Shown one piece after another: positions 11,611 to 22,298 of a stretch of 64,000 nucleotides of DNA. The notes beneath the pieces were generated by a model, which saw only the letters and a list, made by a program, of their open reading frames with translations, searched no databases and was not told the DNA's origin. Every line of letters starts with the position of its first letter. Within the stretch, counting starts at the first letter, position 1. Source of the stretch: Cenococcum geophilum 1.58 (Eukaryota > Ascomycota > Dothideomycetes > Gloniales > Gloniaceae); contig KV748291.1 in NCBI GenBank assembly GCA_001692895.1, positions 147,905-211,904 on the forward strand, written 5' to 3'. Made by a program: the position numbers and the translations under genes.

Positions 11611-11817
11611 ATACCTAAAGTATCTTTTTTTTTATAAGCGCAATATTATACTCGCACTATTGCTGCTATATTATCGCTTAGTAAGATTATACCCTCTCTA
11701 TATTCTTATTACTCTAAGGTAGAGTTAGTATATATTATAATGGCGAACCCATCCTCTTAATAACCCTCTTTTTATTTAGAGTATACTAAAGCAAATATTC
11801 GGTTATTTTGCGATATT
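11611..11817 (+). pseudogene. antisense ORF of gypsy-A copy 3, first part
   Basis: Because copy 3 is on the minus strand, its antisense frame reads on the plus strand. Starts at an ATA where copy 4 has ATG, and includes a Cys-rich stretch damaged to Tyr (IYYSKVELVYI, LEYTKANI). Interrupted at 11,817 by copy 2 (target ATATT) and resumed at 32,099. Confidence 0.5.
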
Positions 11818-12240
11818 TATTATAGACGCTTTAAGTACAATATTACGACTACTTAGAGAGAAGTTAGAAGAAGCTAGTTAGTTAATATAAGCACGGTCTA
11901 GGATAAAGCCGGTAGAACCATATAATGAGGAATAATAAGCAGAGTTATATAATATAATCTGTGTAATCTATATAATCTATAAGATCTATAATAGAGCGAA
12001 TAGAGTAGGTAGAGTAGACAGAGTAACAACTTTCTTAGGAGTATAGTTATGTATTTAAGGACCCTTAGTCCCTACCTAGATAGTTCCTTCCTTATAGTAA
12101 TTCTTAGAATATAATTAAAGTTAATTTATTAGGCAACTACTCCACTAGTTATTATTACGTTGTTAACTTTAATTTACATCACCTATATACCTAGCCTATT
12201 AATAAGCCTATTATAGTACCTACTATAAAGTTCCGTTACA
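11818..12240 (+). repeat. gypsy-A copy 2 5' LTR (423 bp)
   Basis: Ends TATTATAGACGC and GTTCCGTTACA. Followed directly by TAATTACTACC, the presumed primer-binding region shared with copy 4. Confidence 0.9.
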
Positions 12241-12617
12241 TAATTACTACCTAATTATAGTATTAAATATAGGGAGTTGAATAATATGCCACCAAAAGCA
12301 GCCACTATAACGCCATTAACGGCGGCAACTACTTTAAGGTTAGGAGGTAACACTAGTATAGTAGATACTAACTTACAACAACCTATAACGGTTAAACAGT
12401 TATAAGAAATAGTTAACTAGTTAATAGAGAATAATGCGATACTTAAATAAAGGATTAATAGAATAGGAGTAGCGAAGATTAAGTTACCTTTAATTAAGAG
12501 ATTTTTAGGGGAGAGATTAAAGCTTAAAGGATTCCTTACGTAAATGCACTTTAAAATTATATAAGGAGTAAAACTACTAATACCTATAGATCGAATAGCT
12601 TATATAGAACTATTTCT

Positions 12618-13906
12618 TTTTTTTTATTTTTTTTTTTATCCATTGTATTATACTACGTACAATACTGCGTATGCAGCCTCTAGGCTATGGCGCTATAGTC
12701 CTATATATATAAATCCCTTAGGGCAGCTTAACATATACTAGTAACTAAGCGGACACTCTGGCCCGTTTTAGATGCTAGGGGAGTTTTATCCTAGTATTTT
12801 GCTCTCTAATATTTAGTTTGCACCAAGGAAATAAAGAAATCCTAGCTTTTTTATCTATTTCTGCCGTATTCTGCCGTTCCTAGAGTAAAAAAAGCGCTCT
12901 AAAAGATAGATTTAGTAACATTTTTGCATATAAAAACAAAGGGCTTTATATAGTTTGCCAGCTTGGAGATAACTACCAGTTATTCCTATACAACTTTTTT
13001 CGGTAATATAACCTATTTCTTCTCCTTGCTTAGGAATAGATAGGGAATTAGTAATTAATAGCTACTCTCCCCAAAAGTAGGCTATTAATCCTAGATTTAC
13101 GTTCTAGAAAACGGGTATTTTATAAGGGCAAACCTTACTACATAAACCCACCCTAGAAGGAAAAATTTTCACAAGGTTATCTTATATAGGTTATAAACAC
13201 CAATTCGCCTATATACCTTATATTTTACGTGCTAAAGTAACACNGGCCGGCCCCCTTCCCCCCNTNCTNTAGCTACCCTATCTGCGCATCTGCGGTACGC
13301 CTATAGTGCGGTGTTGTATGGTATATTGTAGCGGTAGTAGTGGCGGTTGTAGTAGAGGTTGTCCGTAGCGCGATAGCCATAGACAGGTTACGGAGGTTGT
13401 CTGCAGCGCGACGGCTGTAGATAGGTTGTGGTAGAGGTCGTCTNTAGCTCGATAGCCGTAAACAGGTTGTGGAAGAGGTCGTCTGCAGCTTGATGGCCGT
13501 AGACAGGTTGCGGTAGAGGTCGTCCGCAGCGCGATGGTTGTAGACAGGTTGCGGTAGAGGTCGTCTGCAGCGCGATGGCCGTAGACAGGTTGCGGTGGAG
13601 GTCGTCTGCAGCTCGATGGCTGTAGACAGGTGATGGTGGAGGTCGTCTGCAGCTCGATGGCTGTAGACAGGTGATGGTAGAGGTCGTCTGCAGCTCGATG
13701 GCTGTAGACAAGTTGCGGAGGTCGTCTGCAGCTTGATGGCTGCAGACTGGTTATGGTAGAGATCGTCTGCAGCGTGATGGCTGTAGACTGGTTGTAGTAG
13801 AGTTTGTGATGCGTCTGGTATTTGGCGTCTGGTGACGTGTCTTTAGGGGCTATATAGCCGGCGACGCCATAGCGACGACGACGGAGGAGCGAAGGGGGAG
13901 ACGACG
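12618..13906 (-). mobile_element. LINE-c: poly(A)-ended non-LTR insertion without coding capacity
   Basis: On the plus strand it starts with about 20 T-rich bases, i.e. a minus-strand 3' poly(A). The target duplication is ACTATTTCT (12,609-12,617) and ACTATTCCT (13,907-13,915), matching the empty site in copy 4 near 46,019. The 3'-terminal ~115 bp (12,637-12,750) match the 3' ends of LINE-a and LINE-b. The rest does not and carries no zinc-knuckle ORF. It ends in a 41-bp minisatellite and GACGAC-rich sequence. Retains many CA/TG, so little RIP. A few N bases near 13,244-13,269. Confidence 0.75.
13335..13805 (+). repeat. 41-bp GC-rich minisatellite, about 11 units
   Basis: TCGTCTGCAG recurs at 13,561, 13,602, 13,643 and 13,684 (41-bp steps), with TCGTCCGCAG at 13,520 and one 38-bp step to 13,722. 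The opposite-strand ORF across it (13,388-13,711) exists only because every frame of the unit is open. 41 is not a multiple of 3 and the encoded pattern drifts. Confidence 0.9.
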
Positions 13907-16900
13907 ACTATTCCTATTAAAAAGGGCATTTAAATAGTTTAAGCCTTACTTTATAGAAATACAGGCGAATAGAATAACGACTACTAACTAAGAGGTATAG
14001 TTTATGTTCTTAAGCTAGAAAGGGTTTATAGAGTAACTTACATAAATATTTAGAGACCTAGAGGCAGTAATTATAGCGGAAAGAAAACTCTAAGACATTA
14101 TATAACGAACCTTAGTAATTAAGTATATAATATAGTTCTAAACGTTAGCTATATAAGTTAAGTAGAATAATAAGGCGCTTATGATATAGTATAAATAGGG
14201 ACTTAAGGCTAAAGTCTAGGACGTAATTATTCTAATAAAAGATGTGAACACTCTAAGGGATTTAATAGATTAAGTAATTAAGATTAATAATCGGATCTAC
14301 TAAAGAGAACAGGCTAAGAGAGGCTAGGATAGAGTTCTATAGTTATATAAGACGTAAAGTACGTAATAACTAAAGCTAAGTTAAAAACTATAATATAGCG
14401 TAGAGCTAATAGACCTAAGTAGTACTAAAGAAACCTATAAGAGATAGAGTAAGAAACTATAGAAACCTAAAGGTTAAGGATTTAGTAATTATAAGACTAA
14501 GAAGCAGAGGCTAAACTAGGGATCTTATTAGTAGAAGACGTTTAGGCAGACTCTATAGCAAAGTTAATAGTTTAAAGATAGAGCTTATATAAATTATAGG
14601 AAATAAGGTTATTTTATAAGGGATTATAAAAATAGTTGGAGTTATTATATAATAAAGGGAACTAGATTAGTAGAAGATATATATATATAGAGGGATAATA
14701 GTATACTATAAGGAACAAAAGAATATTTAATTAAAAGTTTTACGTTTTGTTATAATAACGCATACTAAATTTATAAAGACGCTAAGTGTAGTGTAAGCTA
14801 TTAGCTATAGGAGCTAAAATCTATAAAGTATAGAGGAACTAACGAACTATCACGCAGATTGGATATTAAAGACGATAAGTTTAACGTAGGCGAAATATTT
14901 ACAGATAATAAGGCAATAAAGGCAGCTTACTAGGAGTATGCAAACCTTAGAGAAGTTATAATAGAAGTAGAGACTAAGACCGCTATAAAGCAAGATTTAG
15001 TAACGAGCATTATAATACTATTAGATACGGCATCCATCGCTTTATAAGACGGAAGGAGTAATATCTAAAGAAGATTAAGCAAGTAGACAACTACTAGTAC
15101 TAGCTTACCACTTAATAAAGGTAAAAGGCCAAAGGCTTAAGATTCTTATAATAAGATAAGAGATAACTAAGATTTTTAAGACGAGATAAGGCACACCTAA
15201 GGACCTATAATAGATGAAAACTAATAGAGTAGGGCGGTAGCTTAGTTTAAAGATATATAAATAAGCTCAGGACAGAGTTTCCTATAAGTATAAGATTCTT
15301 AAGACAAGATAAGTAAAATTTAAGACTTTTAAGATAATATAAGAACACTAGTAAAGCCTAGTTAGACTAAGGCTAGAGTATAGCTTAAGATAGAAGTAAG
15401 CTTAGAATTAAAGAATCTAAGGGACTAGAAATTCGGAGTATAAATATAAACACCTATAGGTAAGAGGTAAGAGGCTTTTTTATAGATTAAGGAATCTGTA
15501 ATATAAATAGTAGTTAAGCTAAGAGACAGATATATAGACTTAGAAGACTTACTAAGTAAATAAGGTGTTTAGCTTAAAAATTAAAAGTTTAATACTATAA
15601 TTAAGAAGTAAGAGAACTTTAAGGATCCACTTATAAGATATAAAAGGAAAGAAACCATAGAGGAATTTAGAGCAAGAATTACCTTATAGTAAGAGCAGAA
15701 ACTAAATATAAGATCTAGTATACTAAGTTATATAAGAAACAGAGCACCTATATAAAAAATTATTAATAGGCTTAGAGTAGGTATATTAAGAGCTAAATAG
15801 CTTACTAAACTGGAAGAAGAAGAGAATCTAGGGATTCTAATTAGATTTAAAGAACGATATATAAAGGGCTATCATAATATAGTAATAAAGAGATACTTTC
15901 TTACGGATGAGCCGTATATACTTAAAGGACTGTACTAAAAGTGGTATAAGTAACGACACAATAATAAGTAGAAAGATTTCTATATATAGTTGGATAAAAA
16001 AGTTATTTAAAACCACCCGATTATAGAGAAGGCTATAACTTATATTAAAGGAGCCTTAATTATAACGTTAAAAGATCTAAAGGAGCAATTAGAGGACTAA
16101 AGAAGTGAGAGGTAAATCTTAGTACCTATAAACGAAGTTATAACGCTTAGATTAATATAAGAAAGGTTTAAACTTAAGGATAAAAATAAGCTAAGAGTTA
16201 ACCTAAGACACTAAGCATACTATATATTAGCATAGATTGCGTACGTAAATAATGTATATAATATATATAGAACACCTAAGGATAAGAATTATAAATACTT
16301 AGTAAGAATATATTGGGTACCGGATAAGGCAAAATATTAAAATGCTAAGTATATATATGGTTAGCACCTAGTAGAAGTTTAAAGATAAGGGGACTTAACG
16401 CTTTAACTAGGAAGATTCCTTATAGAAGAATACCTAGATAGATAATAGTGGTAGGAATATTTAGAAAACACCTATCTATAGTATATTAAAGACAAAAAGC
16501 GAACTAAGTATTAGCTAAAAGTAGACTAAGTATAAGTAGGATTAAGTAGCCAATAATTAGGAAAAGTAGAGGCCTATAAAACTAGAGGGAACTAGTAATA
16601 GAGCCTTAGACCCTTAAAGGAATTTAAGGTTAACACCTAAATTTATAAGTTAAGTGGTAAGATTAGCAGTTTAAGGCATTAATAGATAGTAGAGCAATGA
16701 GGAACCACATCTCGCTAAAAGAATAGGATTACCATATAGGAAAAAGGAGCACTCTTACCTATTAGTGATAATTTTAGGAGATCTAATAGTCTATAGAGGA
16801 GGCATTATTAATCTTAAAACAGGACCTATTTAGTTAACCATTAAAGGGAGATAAGTTAAGATGTTTTTTAATATATTACTATTAGGGAATAATAAGGCAG

Positions 16901-17543
16901 TATTAGGAATGCCTTAGTTATAGAAATATAATCCAAAGATTAATTAGGTTACAGGTTAAGTTAATATTAAAGATACTTAATAATATAAGATGCGATAATA
17001 AGCTAAGTTAGTATAGTACTAAGTAGGGGCAACCTATAAAGAAATAGAGAAAGGATTAAGCTATATACCAAAAAGATACTATAAGTATAGCAAGAAACTA
17101 TAGTTACTAAAAAGTGAAAAGCTATTAGATTATATAGTATAGGACTATAAAATAGAATTAGAACTAGGAATAAGTCTAAGGTTCTTTTTAATTTATAAGC
17201 TTACTAAAGAGAAAGGTAGAGCACTAAAAGAGTTTATCTAAAAAAAACCTACAAAAGGGATATATTAGACTATCGCAGTCATTAGCGGGTTATCTAGTAC
17301 TGTTTGTACTAAAGAAGAATAGCAAACTAAGGCTATATATTAACTATAGGCAGTTAAATAGCATTACTAAAAAGGATAGATATCCTTTACCCTTAATTAG
17401 CAAAATCTAAGACAGGATAAGTAATATATAAATCTTCACGAAGATAGACCTAAGGTAGGTATACCATTAGATTAGGATTAAGGAAGGCAACGAATAAAAG
17501 GCAGCCTTTAGGTTAAAGAAAGGACTATATAAACCATTAGTTA

Positions 17544-18307
17544 CAGCCATTCTCAAAATATCGGTAAAAATCGCCAAGCCGCACGACGCGCATCGCCCCC
17601 TCCATCAAAACAATACACCCCCTTATAGTCCTACCAATATGGCTCTATATTTTATAAATAGAGGTCAATTTTATAGCTCTATTCTAGCGCTATAAAATAA
17701 GCCCTTATTTATATAATTTAGAGCTATTTTGGTAAAGTTATAGGGGGTGCTTATTTCTAGGAATGGAGGGGTCGGATTAGTCAGCGCAGAGCCTCAGTTC
17801 AAGTTTTACAACCACCCCCTATGGGCCTACCAATACAGCTCTATATTTAATAAATAGAGACCTATTTTATAGCCCTAGAATAGAGCTATAAAATGGGACT
17901 CTATATATATAAATTGGACTAATATTGGTGGAATTATATAGGGTGATATACTGCTGCAGTTTGGCGATTTTTTTGATATTTCCAAAACAACAGTGTACCC
18001 CCTATAGCTCTACCAACACAGAGCTGTATTGGTGGGGCTATAGGGGGTGGCTGTAAAACTTGAATTGAGGCTCTGCGCTGGCTAATCCAACTAAAAATAA
18101 GCACCCCCTATAACTTCGCCAAAACAGCTCTAAATTATACAAATAAGGGCTTATTTTATAGCCCTAAAATTGAGCTATAAAATAGGCCTCTCTGAATAAA
18201 ATATGGAGCTATATTGGTGGGACTATAAGGGGGTGTATTGTTTTGATGGAGGGGGCGATGCGCGTCGTGCGGCTTGGCGATTTTTACCGATATTTTGAGA
18301 ATGGCTG
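17544..18307. mobile_element. 764-bp fold-back MITE with TA target duplication
   Basis: Both ends read CAGCCATTCTCAAAATATC inward, and the perfect inverted repeat exceeds 100 bp. It is flanked by TA (17,542-17,543 and 18,308-18,309). Copies 1 and 4 show the empty site. Arms continue imperfectly almost to the centre, and a second, shorter version of the end sequence lies inside (about 17,835-17,985). Almost no RIP. No ORF. TA duplication suggests mobilisation by a Tc1/mariner-class transposase, which is inference. Confidence 0.88.
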
Positions 18308-19151
18308 TATGCAATTTAGGCTTATAAATGTACCAGCAATGTTCTAGAAGCGTATTGACAATATATTAAGAGAATACTTAGATAAATTTGTTATAGTATA
18401 CCTTAACGATATTATTATCTACTTAATATATAAGGAAGAATATAGAGAACACGTTAAATGGGTCTTAAGGAGACTATAGGAAGAATAGATGCTAGTAGCA
18501 ATTAAGAAATATAAGTTCTTTACCAGAAAAACCAATTTTATAGGATTTATTATTAAACTAGGCTAACTTAGCATAGATCTAAAGAAGATTAAAGCTATAG
18601 TGAATTGGTAGGAACTAAAGAACATTATATAGTTAAGATCGTTTCTAGGGTTTTATAATTACTGCAGAAGGTTTATAGCGCAATAGTTAAAAAATATTAA
18701 GCCATTTACGTGGTTAATAAAAAAAGAAGAACTATAGATATAGGGAAAGGAATAATAAGAACTATTTAGAGAAGTTAAAAGGTTATTTACCTAAGAGCTA
18801 GTTCTTAAAATCTATTAACTAGGACTAGAGACGGTTATAGGAGTAGATATATTAGACTTTATACTAGGGGTATATTTTATATAAAAGTATCTAGATAGAT
18901 AGCACCTAGTAGCATATTATAGTTAGAAAATAACACCACTAAAACTAAACTATAATATCTATAACAAAGAGTTACTAGGTATAGTTATAGCACTATAAAA
19001 ATAAAGAGCATTCTTATAAAGTATAGAGAAACCATTTATAGTTAAAACGGATTATAAAAACCTAACGGGATTCCTAATAATAAAGGAATTTAACTAGAGA
19101 TAGGTTAGATAGGCAGAGATACTTACGGAATACTATTTTAAGATTTAGTAT

Positions 19152-19330
19152 TGTTAGTCACACAGGGTAACTCACCAATAACAACTACTCGAGTAGGGTT
19201 ACAGTAATGTTGGTTAATAAAGCTTGTTATTAAGAATTAGGGGGTAGGTAAGGAACTTAAGGTTCCTTACCACGCTAGTGCCGCGGCGACACGTAACAAC
19301 ACGTAACGACCGCTTGCCTTATTCCCAACA
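19152..19330 (-). repeat. element C 3' LTR (179 bp)
   Basis: Ends TGTTAGTCAC and CCCAACA. Contains a stem-loop at 19,247-19,271 (GGTAAGGAAC, 5-base loop, complement) that is also present in the copia-D LTR. Confidence 0.88.
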
Positions 19331-19674
19331 CTAGCAACTCTTCTTTTATGGTTACTATCTATATACACTTATAGATTGCTAATATATAAAGATACAAAGC
19401 TAAGGAGAAGAAGAAGAAGAAAAGGAAGGATATTAGGGTTTAATATAAAGACAAGGTGGCCGCTAAGGCGCTAGTAGTAAGCGAGCCAATAGCGATTTTC
19501 CATCCCAGGGATAGAAAATCCTAATTAATTAGCGGACGTCGGGGTCGGCAGAATATGGCAGAATTTAGTAGGTAGCACGCCCTAGGAAACTGCGTTATTA
19601 AAATAGGGTTATAGAGCTAGCAGAGCGTAACTGGATATGGCTAGCTTGAGCAAATAGGAACAACAGTTAACCAA

Positions 19675-19760
19675 TAGGAATGCTCTTAAATTGCCTTTAT
19701 CATCGCATCTGCCGGGTTATCTTAGCTATTAATCCATTAAATCCTAAACAGTTCTTAATG
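19675..19760 (-). pseudogene. element C: last codons of copia pol (RNase H end)
   Basis: Beyond the minisatellite the minus strand reads FRI(Q)WINS(Q)DNPADAMIKA, matching the C-terminal end of copia-D pol (FKIQQINSQDNLVDAIIKV near 53,785-53,840). Element C therefore joins a gag start to the pol end. Confidence 0.7.
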
Positions 19761-20132
19761 CTCCACGAGGACCTCCACGAGGACCTCTATGAGAACCTCC
19801 ACGAGGACCTCTATGAGAACCTCCACGAGAACCTCTATAAGAACCTCTGCGAGGACCTTCACAAGGACCTCCACGAGGACCTTCACAAGGACCTCCACGA
19901 GGACCTTTACGAGGACCTCCGCGAGGACCTCCACAAGGACCTCTATAAGGACCTCCACGAGGACCTCCATAAGGACCTCTATAAAGATCTCCACGAGAAC
20001 CTCCACAAGGACCTCTATAAGGACCTCCACAAGAACATCCACAAGGACCTCTATAAGGACCTCCACGAGGATCCCCACAAGGACCTCCATGAGGACCTCT
20101 ATAAGGATCTCCACGAGAACCTCCACAAGTGC
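19761..20132 (-). repeat. 12-bp coding minisatellite, about 31 units
   Basis: Units of CTCCACGAGGAC type (plus strand) keep exact 12-base spacing, so all six frames stay largely open and give three long ORFs. In the gag frame (minus) the units read as Gly/Pro/Arg/Tyr/Cys repeats (GGPR, RGPCGG), an RGG-like low-complexity region. Confidence 0.88.
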
Positions 20133-20134
20133 TT

Positions 20135-20937
20135 CGTGGCCGATATTAATCGTACCCTCTACCGTATTCTAATTTCTTATAAAACTTCTTCTCCTAGTCC
20201 AAATAGAGCTTTATAAGCTCTATAAGTAAAGGCTACGGTAGGAACGTAGAGCTTAATAAAACAGGGCATGGTACCTAATCTTACTATAGCAGAGTTTAAA
20301 GGTTATTGGATCGTAAAGTAAGGGGATCTTACGCTTACTCTTAAGGGGTAATAGTTAAAGTTGCAAGTTAAATTAGCGGATACTAGGGAACTAAAGACGG
20401 AGGTAGAAGCAATAGATATAGAGCTAAAGATAAAGGTGGAAGCGTCTTTAGTGGTATATTACTTAGATTCCCTCATAAGTTAAGCTTCTTTTAGTACTTA
20501 ATCTCTTATAGATTCCATTATAAGCTAAGCTTCTTTTAGTGCTTAATCTCTTATAGAGTCCATTTGTGTTCTTCTTTTACGTTAATAATATACTCCTAAA
20601 TATTATCTCTAATAATGCCTCCATCCATAGGGACAAAGACTCCGTTCTCCCGAAAAAAGTTACGGAAGTCTTATATAATAGTCTTCTTCACAAGAGCCTA
20701 TATTTCCTTTATCCATCCTATAAAGTCCTCCTTTATGTAATACTATAGCACAGTATTATTATATTCGCTGTCTTTATAGTGTTCTATATGGTATACTAAG
20801 AATCCATTTAGGTCCTATTACTTAGCGGTTATAAAGTTAGTTATAGCTCTATCCTATATCTCCGGGTTAATATCTTTCTTATACTTCTTTGGATAGGTTA
20901 ATGCTATAGTAGGTAGAATTAATAAGGTGTTATACAT
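20135..20937 (-). pseudogene. element C gag fragment (copia-D type)
   Basis: The minus-strand frame starts at an ATG at 20,937 and shows YPKKYKKDINPEIQDR, NGFLVYHIEHYK, KEDFIGWIKEIQ and IKLYLD(Q)EKKF. The corresponding copia-D gag motifs are NGFLLYYI, KKDFIGQ and IKVYLDEEKKF. Stops fall at Gln positions. The frame runs into the 12-bp minisatellite. The plus-strand 60-codon ORF at 20,566-20,748 is a shadow of this region. Confidence 0.7.
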
Positions 20938-21300
20938 TAAAGGTAGGTAGGATTTTCGGTTTTATAGGATCTCGTAGGTTTGCTATCCAAAGGTAGGCAA
21001 TTTAAGATGTTGTTTAACGCGTTTCGGATATTAACTTAGGACCTTAGGTTCAGTAACACTTCTAACCTAAAGTACTTAACTAAATCTTTATAAACGTGAT
21101 TGTTCTATATAATAGACGCAACTTAGTATCTCCTAGTACTTAGTAATACTTTTATTACTAGTTTTCCGCAAGTCTAAGGTAGTATAGTATTGCTAGGATC
21201 CATTCCATATAAGCGTATATAGCACCCCTATACGAGACTGTCTTTTCTATTCAAAAACCTAGCTGCTCTATAGTTAACTATATATTCAACCACTAATCAG

Positions 21301-21479
21301 TATTAGTTATATAGGGTGACTCACCAATAACGACTACTTAAGTAGGGTTACAGTAATGTTAGTTAATAAAGCTTGTTGTTAAGAATCAGGGAGTGGGTAA
21401 GGAACTTAAGGTTCCTTACCACGCTAGTGCCGCGGCAACACGTAACGACACGTAACAACCGCTTGCCTCATTCCCGACA
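21301..21479 (-). repeat. element C 5' LTR (179 bp)
   Basis: Same length as its partner, ends TATTAGTTAT and CCCGACA. The same stem-loop lies at 21,396-21,420. RIP differences separate the two LTRs. Confidence 0.88.
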
Positions 21480-22298
21480 AGTATACTAAGGGTATAGACA
21501 ACACGCGAGCCAATATATTAAGTTAAAAAACTAAACTATAGAACGAAGAAAAGCCATTAGGGGCTTTACTATAAAAAGATATAGATAGACTAATTAGATA
21601 TAATTATCCAAAAATTATAGTAATATAAGAGAAACAGATCTATAAGTCGCTAGAGAGTAAATAGATATAAAAAATCTAAAACGCATAGGTAGAGAATCTA
21701 AACTTAGAGCAGTATAAAAATAGAGACGTAATATATATACTAAGGTCTATCGCAAAAGAGTTTATTAAATCATTTTATAAAGGACTAACTTAAGGACACA
21801 ATAGAGCTATAGGCTTAGTATTAAGACTTTAAAAGGAATATATTATTAATAGAATCTAGAAACTAGTAAGAAAGGTTATAAAGGAATATCTAAATTACTA
21901 AAGAAATAAACTAATAAGGCATAAGCCATATAGAGGGCTATAACCTATTAAAATACTAGAGAAACTATAGGAGGTTATATTATAGGACTTTATTATTAAG
22001 TTACTAAAGTTAAGAGACTCTATTACTAGATAAGATTATAATATAATCTTAGTAATAATAGATAAGCTTATAAAGTGGGGATACTTTATAATATATATAG
22101 AAGAAATATTAGCGGAAGATATCGCTAAAATCTATATTAAGGAAGTATTTATAAGATATAGAGCACTAAGTAAGATTATATTAGATAGAGATCTAAAATT
22201 TATAGCAGTATTCTAGGAGGTATTCTTAGCGGAATAAGAAGTTAAAGTAGTAACTTTCACTATATATTATCTATAAACAGACAGTTAAACAGAAAGAT

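Larger units (their letters stand above)
12286..14810 (+). pseudogene. gypsy-A copy 2 gag, split by LINE-c
   Basis: Start ATG at 12,286 gives MPPKAATITPLTAATTLRL, the best preserved gag start on the plus strand (copy 4 has ATA there). The frame is broken by LINE-c at 12,618 and resumes at about 13,916. The gag body follows, then a zinc knuckle at 14,581-14,630 where the Cys positions read Tyr (AYINYR..GYF..DY), explained by TGT to TAT RIP. Nucleocapsid function would be lost. Downstream it merges into the pol-type frame. Confidence 0.8.
19152..21479 (-). mobile_element. element C: pol-deleted copia derivative (2,328 bp)
   Basis: Two 179-bp LTRs (19,152-19,330 and 21,301-21,479) flanked by AGTAT (19,147-19,151 and 21,480-21,484). 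Orientation is minus: the primer-site-like CTGATTAGTGGTTG abuts the right LTR, and gag reads leftward from there. LTRs, leader and gag resemble copia-D. Protease, integrase and RT are absent, so it is non-autonomous. Confidence 0.88.

Noticed and set aside
13388..13711. 107-codon minus-strand ORF
   Set aside because: Artifact of the 41-bp minisatellite; the unit is not a multiple of three and the start is arbitrary.
19680..20216. 178- and 127-codon plus-strand ORFs and a 123-codon minus-strand ORF over the 12-bp repeat
   Set aside because: The unit has no stops in most frames, so all are open. Only the minus-strand Gly/Pro/Arg frame is linked to gag similarity.
20566..20748. 60-codon plus-strand ORF
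   Set aside because: Antisense to the element C gag fragment; no motif.
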